Assembly: GCF_050436995.1 (NCBI RefSeq) | Contig: NC_134754.1 | Coordinates: 5,139,001-5,203,000, forward strand | Source: Anticarsia gemmatalis | Taxonomy: Eukaryota; Arthropoda; Insecta; Lepidoptera; Erebidae | Direction of reading: 5' to 3' | DNA: 64,000 nucleotides | Shown: positions 48,892 through 61,435 of the stretch, in pieces | How the letters are laid out: the number at the start of each line of letters is the position of its first letter | How positions within the stretch are numbered: position 1 is the stretch's first letter | Made by a program: the position numbers and the translations under genes | Notes under the pieces: model-generated | Databases searched by the model: none | What the model was told of the DNA's origin: nothing | Seen by the model: only the letters and a program-made list of their open reading frames with translations

Positions 48892-50337
48892 CCCATTGTC
48901 TTGTGTTCACAAATTTTCCCGTCAAATCTCCCAACAAATACTCGTAGAACAAAAATTTTATGGCAACTCGTAAAAAATTAAAGTGCTTGCAATATTTTCA
49001 CCAGGTTTCACCCTATAACTGTATCTATTTTTGCATGAATCTCAGGGAAGCTTTCCTTCTCTCATATCGTATTCATTAGATTTCATTTGTCAGCGCCCGT
49101 TTCTTTGATGAATTATTCACAGCACACGCAATTTGTTTACACTAGTCATATCCGAACTATTTCTGGTGAAGTTGGACGTAGATGTATACGAGTGATTACT
49201 CTCCTCTTAATACATCTTTGTCTGTTTTGTTTTATGATTTGCTTTTTGATTGTTTTTGGTTCTGTCTACGATGTTGATTGTGACATTTATTTAGATTATG
49301 TTATTGAAACTTTATTTGTACTATAGTATTTTGTAGTCATAGTTGAGTATGACGGACATTTCGTTCTTTAATTCCTATTATGATTGCTCCACATGACCAT
49401 CAACCGGATAGCCTAGTACCAGTAGTAGGTACTAGTGAGTATTCCCATTTTAATATGTTGAGGTAAATCTATTTTAACATGATGCACAAAAAACATACAG
49501 ACAGACTTATATGAAATTCAATGACCCAGAGGTTTTCCTTCACCGATATCCGACTAACATAATAGACTACAAAATCGAACAACATAATTCCGCAAAGCTA
49601 GGTAAATCCTTTAAGAATCAAACTCGCTTTTTCATTTCTATCCCATATTTCTTCAGAATAAGACAGCGTTGTCGGCCAAAGGCACCCTTTGTGTGAACAA
49701 ACAGGGTTATCCAACTGGTTTTACGTTGAAACTTTTCAATAATCATTGACGGAATCCTTCAGCGGTTTTGTTCACCTTTTGTTTCCGATCCAGAATAGTA
49801 TTGAAAATCCTTTTTCGGTTTGAAATGTGTCTTCTCATGTAGGTCTTGAAGACGCAAACATTGTCATGCGGAATATGTATTTATTATTCAAAGCCTTTTA
49901 ACTGAAACAAACAAATTAAATTAAATTATGGTGGTATAACTACAAAGCTAGTTTTAAAAGATAAATCCTTTCTTATTTAATAAGAACCGATAAAGATCAC
50001 AACGGTCTTGCGTATTGTTAGAAAATTGTTAAATTAATATTTTTGTCATATTAAGCACTTATTGCTATCACACATAATAATTTTATTTATATACTTTTTT
50101 AAATCCTGCATAGATATTAGTAATAATATGTCCTTATTCATATTTATGTCCATATCCTTAAAAGGTGTCAACAGATTCCTTACATTAAGAGTTTTCACAC
50201 AGGCCGTGTACGTGCCATATTTGCAACATAAAAAGTACATAAAATGTCTAAATACATTATGCAGAAAGGTATTTTTATGTCATTTTTTAGACAATGTTTA
50301 TGAGCTTGAAAATAAATGATGTTCCGGCAATGTCCTC

Positions 50338-50492
50338 CGGTCGGTACTATCAAGTATTGTAAGATTGACAGTTCGAATGTTCTTAGTTCTTAAGGCACCC
50401 ACTAGGGGCACTGATCCGGTTTTAATACAAAATTTAAAGATAGTTAGCCGTATATTGATAGTCGTTAGTGGTAAAAAATTGCGCTACTGTGA
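50338..50492. mobile_element. Palindromic MITE family, copy
   Basis: CGGTCGGTACTATCAAGT at the left, the centre CACCCACTAGGGGCACTGAT, CCGGTTTTAATACAAAATTT, TAGTCGTTAGTGGTAAAAAA and end TTGCGCTACTG. The left arm is more decayed than the right. Confidence 0.68.
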
Positions 50493-50692
50493 ACTTTTGT
50501 TATTTCGAAATATTTGTTTATTTATTATAGGTAGTATGTATCGAGATTCAGTTTCTCAAGTCTTTATTTAATCTGCTAATTACTTTTAAAGTCTGGTTAT
50601 AATTCGCTTCCATATTTTGCGCGTCTGATAAAACCTCATTCACCTAAAATTAATTATCGATTCCTTATATGCGGTAATTAGTTTTCCAAAAA

Positions 50693-50830
50693 CGGTGGTA
50701 GCCGTTAAGGCATCTCTCTCGCAATCATGAAGTCATGGGTTCTCTTATATTGTTTTTACAATACCGATGTTCCGATTTAAATAATCTCCAAGCATTTATA
50801 TAGTAGAAATATTATATGTAGCTAATACAT
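50693..50830 (+). mobile_element. Decayed tRNA-derived SINE head
   Basis: GGTGGTAGCCGTTAAGGC (Box A-like) and GAAGTCATGGGTTC (Box B-like) are tRNA-derived, followed by a T-rich body. A closed tRNA cloverleaf is not possible. Confidence 0.55.
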
Positions 50831-50874
50831 AAAATCTTACATAATATTATTTTGTATTTACTCTAATATTTACG

Positions 50875-51055
50875 AATATACTATACTCATATCATAAATG
50901 CGCAAGTCTATTTGTCAGCCTGCTCGTCTGACTAAAAGTCGATGAACTAATTTAAATGAAATCAGATTATAGATAAATTATGTTAAATTGTGGAATTAAC
51001 ACATTTTCTTGGCAAAAGCCACGCAAGCAAAGGCGCAGGCACGAGCTAGTTATTT
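50875..51055 (+). mobile_element. Helitron-like non-autonomous repeat, decayed
   Basis: ATACTATACTCATATCATAA, ATGCGCAAGTCTATTTGTCA, a GATGAACTAATTTAAATGAA block and an end CAGGCACGAGCTAGTTA recall lepidopteran repeats with GCGGGC...GCTAGT ends. Confidence 0.5.
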
Positions 51056-54000
51056 TATAAAATAGTACTTTGGTTAAAAAAGCAATTACATAAGTATTAA
51101 TTTTGTCTGTCCAATGCACACTTCACTATAATAATATTATCTGTTTAATAAAAACTAAGCTCGGTTATAAAGAACAGACTCGTCTGGGTGTCATGTCGAG
51201 TGAATGTCGTCAAACGTACTGAGAGCAGACATTTACTAGGACTAACTCGATCAAATATAGATAAAACGAATGTTAACTATCTCTTTTATATAATTTATTG
51301 TATTGATAATGACAAATGACTATGTAGGATCACAATTGCGCATCTTCGATTCTAAAAAAATCTCTACGGATTTCAAGTTTCAGTCGGGCATTTTTCACAA
51401 TTAGTTGTACGCTTTCGTTTACGTATTTTTTCACAAAAATGAAATACCTATATATTAATTATTTTATTATTTTAATAAAGTGCCATAATTAAATCGTTTT
51501 CAAATTCACGAATATTTATGAAATATAATTTTGAGTTTATTCAAACACGAGTTCCCAGAAATACATAGCAAAAAGTATTTTCCATGTAAAGAGATACGGC
51601 GAAATAGTTCAAAAGGAACCCAAATCCACTTGTAGTACAATCTGACTTTTTGCCACAAAAGACGTACAGCACAACCAGATGAATATGAAAACGTAAATTG
51701 AACTCAATAACATCAGAGGACCCTCCAGTCTCGCACGCAAGCCCGGCTTTTGGCTTACCAAGTTATAAATCCAGCTTTACTACTGACAAAATATTTTTGG
51801 GACTTTTGAGGTTTCCTTTTGAGGTTTATTCACTCAAATTTTAAAACCAAATCATAACTAGAAATTTTACAGTTTGACCAAAATGAAACTTAACTTTATT
51901 TTTTTCTATAGCTGATACTGCGCCTAAATTATAAACTTGAATTTACGAGATGGTCAAAAGGTCAAAATAAATTAAATCCAAAATAATTCTACACAATTTA
52001 AAACTAATCTTCCAATCAAGTGTAAGCGGCTTTATTTAATTGTGATAATCGCCTTCTTCAGAAGTGACGTAAAAACAAGGCGCTTGCACGAAAATAATTC
52101 CGTAGGCGTCGACACTTAATTTTATTATGAGTTTACAATAATCAAGTTTCGACCCGTTCCGGTATTTAAACCGGTCAATTATATAAATTCGAATTTCGGA
52201 TGTCATAAAACTGAGCTCGGCAATAATGAACAGGCGGCGCGTGCAGTAAACTATGTCGCAGTTAATATCGAGTGCGGGACTTATTGGACATTTAGCTATT
52301 TGGCCGCCCGCCGTCCACTTCCACTAAATAAAGTGAGGCACACACAGCCTCATCGTTCAATGTAAATTTAATTTACCGCCGCTTTCCATCTCATAAGGCA
52401 ATGTTACAGTAAACAACTCGAATACACCGATTATATTAACATTTATTAATCGTTCATCTTTGGATAAAGCTTTAGTCGTAACATATTTTCTCGTACTCGT
52501 AAATAGAAATTAATTTCTTTCAAACTACAGTCGTAATAACAGTTTAAATTACAACGAAATTCAATTTGGAACGGAGTTATATCAAAATCTTTTATGGAAA
52601 TGTCTCCGTGTCTAATGTGTCTTCATAAAACAGGAGAGTAACCTATGATAGTGTTAATATCCCGGGAAGCAAGACTTATTGGTCGTTTGCCGTTACTAGA
52701 AAATAAATGGCATAGCCGCCTAGCGCTGCGCCACGAATGTACTTGATCAGTGCAACTATACACCCTGTGTATTGAGATGAGTTATACTTTTAATAACGAC
52801 TTTCCTACTGTTTGCTAGTACGGAAAAATGCATGTTTGGCTTGTATCCTATCAGTATAAAAATGTAATTATTACTTATAGTGTAAGGTGTTTTAAAAAGT
52901 ACAAGATAATTATCTTATCGCCTTTGTATAATCTCTTTATAACCAGTTTATTTTAATTGAAAGTCCTTATCTAATTAGTAAAAATCAACTCGCAATGTTA
53001 TGTTAAAAAGTCAGACTTATCCGAGTGACCGGCTCGAACAGTCTCTATAATATTGAATAAGTTTTAATTAAAAAGCCCTCGTCTCAAAGTTCGGACGCAA
53101 TTAGCAGGATTGTCCTGCGAATCCCACGAAACCTGGACACCAGTTTAAAGCGATTGTCCTTTCATGAAAGTAAGGACAGTGCTCTTTTATATCATTCTTA
53201 TTTAATCGTATAATTTTATTTTTATTCAGCAAATATTTTACTAAAATAGATCATAGGTATGTTATATTTTAGCCAAATTCAAAGTACATCCATCAAATAT
53301 TTTATTCTCTCAGACTGTTTTTTTTAATCATCGAATTAATTTTACTTTGATCCCTGCATAGTAATCATATTATTTCTACGTGTCATGAAAACACATTTGC
53401 AGACTTACAATAGAGTTTTAATTGAATAGAATATTTTGTTAGGCAAATGGGATTTTAGTATAAAATGTAATATTGTGAAGGGTATTTGATACAGTGAACG
53501 ATATTATTTATTCGAACAATGCCCCAGTTGGTCAAGCACAATAAGTAACTAAACTTAGGAACGGGCGATCGCAACTCGAATCGTTCATATTAATCGGTCG
53601 GGTGCTTGAGCGCGAAACAATGGCTTACAATCGAGCGTCGGACCCAACAATGGGCAACTCACAATTTTGACTGATTTCTCAACAGCGCCGTAACATTGAA
53701 TATGTTTGCCGTCGGGTTTAAATTTACCTAATTATCAGCATGTTCTGTTATGAATACCGTGTAAATATTTAACAAAATTATTACACCAAGGAGTTCAGCT
53801 AACATGGCACGTGGCTTGTTAATATTAATTAATTAAGCTCATATGAAGCTAGAACATAACACGAGGCGTTAACTCTAGTTATTCAGTTTCTAACAGGCGT
53901 ACCTGGGGCGAGGTACTAGTTTTATTGTTATAACACGACCACGTTTGGCCATAGCGTTATGTTATGAAGGCTATTATATTGTATAATGAACTTGTTTCTC

Positions 54001-54289
54001 GTTCGGTGTTGTCGTACTCGCTCGAATGTTCGTTGTTATAAGTTTAGAATAATGTTTAGTGTTAACGTTTAGTGTATTGCTGAGTATTACTATAAGTGTG
54101 TGGGTAATGTTCTGACGGTAACTGTGAATCGATCGTACTATGTACTGGAGAGACATGAAATGTTATTGCTTAGTGTTTCATGGATTAAATTAAATTTTAT
54201 TATACGGAACATATTGTTATTATATTATCTGATAATTACTAATAATTGTATTCAATTGGTAAAGTTTTGCTTTATTTTATAAAGCTTAA
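51056..54289. other. Gene-free stretch
   Basis: A GC-richer island at about 52140-52420 contains AAACCGGTC (a Grainyhead-like core) and CCGCCCGCCGTCC; another lies at 53560-53740. No exon or repeat is recognised. Confidence 0.5.
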
Positions 54290-54400
54290 GTCTCCGATTG
54301 GACTTGGTTAGCGTGAAAGCCTGATGGCTTAATTCCTCCCTCATTCCGTAAGGGACTCTTGCTCAGTAGTGGGACAGCAAATGGTTAAATTTAATTAATT
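54290..54400 (+). mobile_element. SINE 3' tail
   Basis: GATTGGACTTGGTTAGCGTG, CCTCCCTCATTCCGTAAGGG and CTTGCTCAGTAGTGGGACAG, ending ATGGTTAAATTTAATTAATT. This is the 3' half of the element at 63548-63730. Confidence 0.68.
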
Positions 54401-55363
54401 ATAGGGCATCTACTTGCTTTTTTAAGCGGATGAATCAGTCTACAAATCGAGAACTAAAACCTAAAGTATAAACTTACTTAACAAACACAAATCTCGTAAG
54501 TCAAATTTAATTAAATTCACACAAATCGTCTTGGAAAACCGCGTCTAGTTCAGATTATGAGCTTACTAGGATTTCATAACAGGCCAGGTATATCGTACAA
54601 TCCTACATACCACAAATTCCTCGAGCCTTCAGTGGAGGCTGTATTAGAACCGAGCGCATCTATTATTTGGTGCTCATTGCGAATAAGAGCTAATTACTCG
54701 CCTTCAGGTTGCTTGAATGCTGACATTCTTCAGCGGTTGTCGACGCACGGCGATGTTAGAATAGCGAGAGGTGGTAATTTAATATGTATTCTTGGCGTAT
54801 CGGTTGCTTGCAAGTTTTACAATAAAATTTCAGGCATTGTATTATGTTACATTGTAAGAGCTTTCAGAGCCTAGTAAAGGGAGTTTATAAATAAGTAAAA
54901 ACATTATTTTAAACTGTAAGAAAAATGTTTACTTTCGATGGTTTCTTTTTTCGAACTCTTTCGGTTGTATTTTTTATAATTCTTGGAAGGGCATTGTAAA
55001 GTTACCTGATAGAGAATACCGGAAAAATCCGGGAATTGTATAAAAATAATATAGAGTTATATTGAAAGAAGCAAAGATGAACTTTTGCGCACCCACTGCC
55101 AAGAGTATTACGACCCAATTACGGTAATAGGTTCCAATGTAATAGGGGATGTACCTGTCCCCATTTTCAAATCATAATCTAAGCTCATGCCGTAATGGGG
55201 TTCTTGGAAACAAAACAAAAATTCACTTTCATAATTTTAGCCATGGTAATACAGCTTTTGAAAAAAATAAAATCCCATAAATCCTACTGATATGTTTAAA
55301 CGCGAAAAAATTGTATCATGACTGACATAACTGTGTGTATTTCTTTCACGAAATTACTACTGT
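54401..55363. other. Stretch with a 105-codon frame of doubtful status
   Basis: The + strand frame at 54557-54874 is among the longest in the window but has no known motif, no membrane segment and no flanking splice or polyadenylation context. I judge it probably non-coding. Confidence 0.4.
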
Positions 55364-55739
55364 AAGAATTTTTCTGATATCTTAAGCTGCAGCTAGCTAA
55401 ATCTTTTCACGCGGGTGAAGTTGTGGGTAGAAGAAAGTTTTCAATAAACAAATAAAAAGAAAAAAATAATTGCACTTGATCTGTAATTCTGATCCAAAAC
55501 ACGATACTTAAACACAAAAGTAGTAATAAAAACGCAAATGGACCTTAGTAAAAAAAAGAATTTTTCTGATATCTTAAGCTGCAGCTAGCTAAATCTTTTC
55601 ACGCGGGTGAAGTTGTGGGTAGAAGAAAGTTTTCAATAAACAAATAAAAAGAAAAAAATAATTGCACTTGATCTGTAATTCTGATCCAAAACACGATACT
55701 TACACAAAAGTAGTAATAAAAACGTAAATGAACTTTAGA
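55364..55739. repeat. 192-bp tandem duplication, two copies
   Basis: AAGAATTTTTCTGATATC starts at 55364 and again at 55556. The units are almost identical, with one 2-bp indel (CTTAAACACAAAAG against CTTACACAAAAG) and a few substitutions near the end. This implies a recent duplication. Each unit includes TTCACGCGGGTGAAGTTGTG, a remnant of a mobile-element end. Confidence 0.88.
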
Positions 55740-56261
55740 ACATCAAGAAGAATCATTGCGCTCTTTGTTCTTTCAACATTCCCAACAAACTTCCTTTATC
55801 CGATAGATATCTCTCCAGTTAACAGTAGTTTTATAGTTTTTGTCCAGTTTAAATAATCATAGCATTTATACGGTACTAAAATCATTGGCATGTGAAGCTG
55901 TGGTTACTTAACAACCATTTACAGGTTACTGGTTGTCAGTCACCCATGACTTGAAATAAAAAATGTTGTTTTCTTTGTTTTACATTATGGTTGGTTATTA
56001 CAAGGTGCCAGAATGATAGTTAAGTCATTATTTTCAAGATAGTTGTATTATTTGAGGTTCTATGCGTGATCTGAGTTCATAAGGTAACTACATAGGTGTT
56101 TATTTTAAACTAGCGACCGCCCGCTACTTTGTCTATGTACAGTTTAGTTTTCAGCTCCACACCTAATCGTTATAGTTTTTGTAGTCATATCGTTTTTATA
56201 AAGCTAAGTATAATAGCCTATATTTGTGCTGACTAGTTTATTGATATTGCTTTTCTTCTTT

Positions 56262-56470
56262 TAATTTAGCAGCCGCGGATTCGTCCGTGTAGAATTGAGA
56301 TTTCCCGTTTTCAAGAAAATAAAGATATCGTTGCTCCACTCCTATTAGTCATACCGTAATGTTACATAGCCTATATCATTCCTGAACAAATGGACTATTC
56401 AGCCTAAAAAAGTAGTTCCCGAGATGAGCGCGTTCAAACAAACAAACAAACTCACAGACAAAAAAGCTAA
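56262..56470 (-). mobile_element. Dispersed repeat with (GTTT)n head
   Basis: Read on the minus strand: GAGTTTGTTTGTTTGTTTGA, ACGCGCTCATCTCGGGAACT, GGAATGATATAGGCTATG and CACGGACGAATCCGCGGC. It resembles the Helitron-type repeats of this window but has a different end. Confidence 0.65.
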
Positions 56471-57473
56471 CTAAGTTTAGTACCTCCTATAAATATGTTG
56501 TTAGACTGTTTCCGTTTTATATTTAACAAAATTATATTGTTATGTCTTCTGGTGCAAATTGAAGATAATTATAATTTAGTTATTAAGTATTTATGATACT
56601 TTTCTTAACACGTTAACGTGACTCTAAGTACTATTAGTTTCTTCTAGTAACAGTTTAATAATATACTATTATTGTTTGAGGTCACACGTAGTTACTTTTG
56701 CGCATGAAGTTAAACTTTCTGCAATTTTCTAGTTAACAATGCTTCATTATTTTTCAAGTTTTTAAGTGCTTGCCTTGTTATCGAATCACCATCAACATTT
56801 TTTTTACAACAGTTTGATTAACACCTTTGTATCATAGGGACTATTTTTTCTAAAGTTTGCTCCTTAAAATGTTAAATCCAATATTATATGCAAGGTTTTA
56901 TTTTATAATTCCTCTCTTTGACAAAAGCAACCTTTTTTTCATAAATCGTTATTTTAAAATATTATAAACTACTATCTACCTATATACAAAATAAATGAAC
57001 AAAATTTTGATATACCTGCTGTCCAAATTCAAAGACTTGAATATACAAAAAAGCTCGTGCCTAACATAAAAACGTATAAGACCTATCAAAAACATTGTCG
57101 AAAATAAAAATCTTTTACTAAACGAATTACGAATGACACCTCCAAATTTTCCTAGTTCGTCGCAGTACTCCTTGCGGTATACTCTGGTCTGTAAAGCGAG
57201 GTGCTGCGTATCCAACTAACATAAAGCCTTCAGTCGGGATCTGACGGGGTGGAAAACCTTAACCGTACCTTGTACGTTGACGAAGATGTTAGCGCTCAAT
57301 TAACTACGTTTAGTTTAGTAGTTATATGTAATTATATTTAAAGATCTGCAATTTTAGTTATTATGTGTCTTAAAAAATACTTATAATAAAAATAAATAAA
57401 AATACTTAGGGTGATAATAAATATTTTTATAATATTATGCAGGAATTACTTCACGCATCGGCGCAGATTAAAC
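56471..57473. other. Gene-free stretch
   Basis: AT-rich. The 79-codon minus frame at 56976-57215 has no recognisable domain. Confidence 0.5.
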
Positions 57474-57646
57474 TACAGCGCGATCCTCTGCAGTCGGTAC
57501 TATCATATATCTAGTTTGGCATTTGAAACGTATCCACCGCAAAAATAATTCCTAAGGCTAGAGGCGTTGATCAGATTTTTACACAAAATTTATCGATAGC
57601 AAGCTGGTTCTCAATAGCCCATAATAGTAGAAATTAGCCGTTCTGG
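57474..57646. mobile_element. Palindromic MITE family, copy
   Basis: CTACAGCGCGATCCTCTGCA starts the left end. CAAAAATAATTCCTAAGGC, TAGAGGCGTTGATCAG, TTTATCGATAGCAAGCTGG and AGTAGAAATTAGCCGTTC complete it. Ends are modestly diverged. Confidence 0.7.
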
Positions 57647-58074
57647 TCGTGTAACTATGTTTCAAGGAAGTAAAACATACTAACCTTTGTAAATAAATGA
57701 GCCGTAGACTGTAGTCTGAATTTCTAGTCTAAAATAATTAACACATTAGATACAGAAGTGAGTAAACAGTACCATTTTATAGCTACACAGCTTCATAAAA
57801 AAGAAGACTAATACGCTTTCTATTTCAAACACAGAAAACGAGAATCCATTAGATTAGTTAGTAAGTAATCCAACGCGAGATCAGAGGCAACAACATTCAT
57901 TTCTGCAGTAAACGATCACGATTCTAAGGGAGCATTTCCACCAGAAATGTGCTCTGCTATGTTGCTAAACGCATTTACGCGTTTAATATCCAGCAATCAT
58001 ATTCATTGATGCACAGTGGACAGTAGTGGAAACGAATTCACCTAAGATGTTTCATATAAAAGGAATAAATAGCT

Positions 58075-58320
58075 TTTGCTCGAGACTTCGTCCGCGTGGT
58101 TTGTGTATTAGGACAGAATTTTCATACGAACTTTTATCTCCTATATTATCCCCATGGGGGTAGCATTGATCAAAATTCTTTTTTGCCGGATGTCTACGTC
58201 TCGTCTACCTGCATGCCAAATTTAAATTCGATCGTTCCGGTAGTTTGGGCTGTGCCTTGATAGCTCACTATGTTAGTCATTCAGTCAACTTTGAGTTCTA
58301 TATTATATATGCTAGTTATA
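58075..58320 (+). mobile_element. LINE/SINE 3'-region repeat
   Basis: TTTTGCTCGAGACTTCGTCC and GCGTGG start it. CCAAATTTAAATTCGATCG, GGTAGTTTGGGCTGTGCCTT and GATAGCTCACTATGTTAGTC follow, and it ends ATATATGCTAGTTATA. These blocks are typical of RTE-like 3' tails. No coding part. Confidence 0.58.
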
Positions 58321-59578
58321 GGGTGTGCTATGCGTGACGCACCGCGTCGCCCTCGTCGCTTGCCTTCTATCGATACAACGCATAGCTCGACCTGTGCAAC
58401 TTCCTCGTAAAGATCCTTTGCAGCGGCAAATCTTTATAGCACATCTTACTCGCACCAGTACATAGCTTAGTATCGGTGGAAACGGCCATACAGTTTCACA
58501 TTTAAGCTGTTACATTCTCACAGCATAGCTGCATAACACATCTCGGGTGTAAAGGCACCCTAAGACTGCACTCCAGCCTTGAGCCTTGTAAACTTTAATA
58601 AGAGTATATTTAATAATTTAGCAAGAAACGCCGGCTGCATGCCGTAGGGGTAGTGGGATTGAGCAATTTTACCGAAACCGTTTAATTTCACATGTGCATC
58701 AGGTTTTAAGTGAGCTTTTCATCTTTTATGGGTGTCATGGTCCATCACAATTTATTATGATGAGAGCATTAAATTAGTTCCGTAACTTAATTTTGTTGTT
58801 ACAACTGAGCGTCTGACAACACATTGTTTCTATTTTGTTTAAGTACGAATAAGGAATTTCCTCCTGATGGTAAGTGACAATTATTTTTTAATACTTATTC
58901 AAGAGACACCCGTTTATATTGCTTTTGAAAGTTCCGGGATTATATTTGTCTTGGAAAATAGAAGTAGCTAGCTTATTTCATACCTTGGCTACTTGAACCA
59001 AAAATCATTCTAAAGGAGCTAAGCAGCATTAAAGAAATAAAACTATAGACGATATGTCGCTTTTAGATGGTGGAATATTTTTCATTCCTACGTATTAAAT
59101 CTTATGTTTTCAAATATACTTAATATTTTAGCAATCATAACACGACTTCTAAAAATAGAACCAAATCACATTTATTTCGAAAATCTTTCCATGAAATTCT
59201 TAAAATTATTACACGAACACATTTCTTCGCATCTAATTTTGTACATAACATCACCGCCTACGTAATAACATTAATTAAATCAGTTCTCAGTACCTATAAA
59301 GTCACATTGTCTAAAATTAATACGGCGTTGGATCAGAAACCGGTGCATTGATACAATTACAGGTAATTCGGAGTGACAGTTGTGACGTTGTTAACAGGGA
59401 GTGCCCAGTCCACCGTATTCGATTGATCTTTCATGCTCCAAATACTAAGATAACAATTGCTGACCGTCTATTGTTTGGCTTCGCATTAAATCATAGTATT
59501 GATGACGTTATGATGAGTATTATTAGAACGTTTACTGTAATTATACAGAACATACTATGTATATGTTATGTCAGATAC
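58321..59578. other. Gene-free stretch
   Basis: Nothing recognised beyond AT-rich unique sequence; the 77-codon frame ending at 59581 runs into a MITE. Confidence 0.5.
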
Positions 59579-59727
59579 TGAAGCGCGATTTTCTACAGTA
59601 CCATCGAGTATGTACAAAACCATTAGTTCCTTCGGAACCCGCTGGGGCGCTGATTAGATTTTCGTACTATATTTTTTGTCAATAACTAGCCGGTTGTTGA
59701 TAGTGATAGAAAATTGCGCTCCTTTAG
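59579..59727. mobile_element. Palindromic MITE family, copy
   Basis: TGAAGCGCGATTTTCTACAG at the left, the centre AACCCGCTGGGGCGCTGATT, AACTAGCCGGTTGTTGATAG, and GATAGAAAATTGCGCTCC at the right. Terminal inverted repeats of about 17 bp are clear. Confidence 0.72.
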
Positions 59728-60269
59728 GTTTGCAAACTCTGAAATATTAATGTACACTTCGGTTAAAAATAATACGACTATTGTAAACGTCTTATGCATA
59801 AGCATGTAGGTATGGTGAATGATAAATCTATATTATAATTGAGAATTGAATCCACTACACACACATAAAACAACAATGGTATAACTAGCGAGACTATTGG
59901 CCTAATTGTAGCACTCTAGTAAAAAATGCCTTTTTCTTTCTTAATTATGTCATCTATTGCGACAAATTTTGTGCATTATCATCGTAATGACGTTCAAAAT
60001 ACGATCAATTAATATACACAAAATTCTCTTGCTTATTATAGATGCATGAACTGTAATCCTTACACGTCGTCTTGTACCATTAATTTAGTTTTCATGGTGA
60101 TGAGCTCATCGTCTTTCGCCATTGCATTAATGTGAACGTAAGGGGGAGGGCTGGCTTAATCCTTCGTTATTTACCTACTTGCACCGTCACTGCGATAGTC
60201 TTTATTTTTCTTTTCTTACCCTTCAGTAATACACATAGTGTTACTGAATGGTATTGTGTTATAGCCTCT

Positions 60270-60586
60270 GGATAACTGGTTTGTGCAGTTCCGATAGACA
60301 GTCGCTCCATCTAGAATGCTGGTATTCATCTGAATCCGGGGACACTGGAAGCCGACTACAACATAGTTGGAAAGGCTAGTCAGAACTCGCGCACATAGTT
60401 CAATATGTTGTGGGAACTTTTACAAACATACAAAACGGACACAGTGTCTCAAGAGAGTAAAAAATCTTAGTAAACTCGAAAAGACTACTCATTATATTTG
60501 TGCCATTTGGGAATTGAGCCCACGACCTCCCGACACGTTGGTAGCGGTGTGGCGACCACCTTAATCACTGCGCTACGGAGGCTGTC
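60270..60586 (-). mobile_element. tRNA-derived SINE, near full length
   Basis: The minus strand starts GCCTCCGTAGCGCAGTGATT (Box A) and GGTCGTGGGCTCAATTCCCA (Box B). It continues AAAGTTCCCACAACATATTG, TAGTCGGCTTCCAGTGTCCC and GGAGCGACTGTCTATCGG. It accounts for the C-terminal-coding part of the 100-residue frame at 60485-60787, which is therefore not a gene. Confidence 0.8.
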
Positions 60587-61374
60587 TTTGTTTCCTTTGA
60601 GAATGCAGTTATTGGAAACTGCTTGAATGGTATTATAATTTTGGCAGCTGTAGCAGTAACTTTGACAAACATGCACTGAGGTTATTCTCGGAAAGGGAAC
60701 TGTCAAAGGTATTTTGCATAGGAAAATAGTATTGATCCATGGCACTGACACAATTGTACATAGGTAAATCCTTTTAGACTTAGACAATCTTAATAAATAT
60801 TCTAGTTAAGTAAATACAGGTGTTATATATTTTCTTTTATCAAGTAGCTGTGGTCTATAGCTAAAACCATGTACGTGCGCCTACGTACGATTACGACTAC
60901 CTCGTAAAAAAGATCTAAGTATATCAAACTGCTTAAACTCATTCTAATCTGTTCAGCAGTTTAGCAGTAAGAGAGAAGCAAACAATTTTACGTTCGCTTA
61001 TAAAATTCGACTACATTACAATCGTGCTTTCTGTAGCAAGTTTCCATAAAAAACATGAACAAAATAAACACTATTTATATTAAAAACAAAATGACGAAAG
61101 TTTACGACTAAGATGAGATGGGAACAAGCAAAGCCGCTAATAAAGTGCAAGCTCTTGATGAGGTTATCAAAATTGCATTACACAGCACCCAAAACACCGT
61201 GTGACGATATTCGCGAGGCGCGGTCGCGTGTTGCCTATCAACTGCCAGGAATATTTAGATGAGCATGTTTATGATTATTATTTTTCATGAATCGGGGTAG
61301 AAGGAAAGAGATGTTCGCGAAAATATCAGTTGTTTACTTTTCTTAGATCACACGAGCAATTTTATTTTAGTTTT
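60587..61374. other. Gene-free stretch with a GC-richer island
   Basis: At 61118-61204 a 28-codon frame (MGTSKAANKVQALDEVIKIA...) lies in a GC-richer island running to about 61300. It is too short to support a gene and is more likely conserved non-coding DNA. Confidence 0.45.
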
Positions 61375-61435
61375 GTTTTTGTCCCACTGCTGGTTAAGGG
61401 TCTTCTCCCGAACGGGGGAGGGACGACGAAGAATC
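61375..61435 (-). mobile_element. SINE 3' tail fragment
   Basis: On the + strand TTTTGTCCCACTGCTGG and AGGGTCTTCTCCCG are the reverse complement of the CGGGAGAAGACCC...CCAGCAGTGGGAC tail. Confidence 0.6.

Noticed and set aside
54557..54874. 105-codon frame as a gene
   Set aside because: No recognisable domain, no splice or poly(A) context, and length within chance expectation for 64 kb.
60485..60787. 100-codon minus-strand frame as a gene
   Set aside because: Part of it is the tRNA-derived SINE at 60270-60586.
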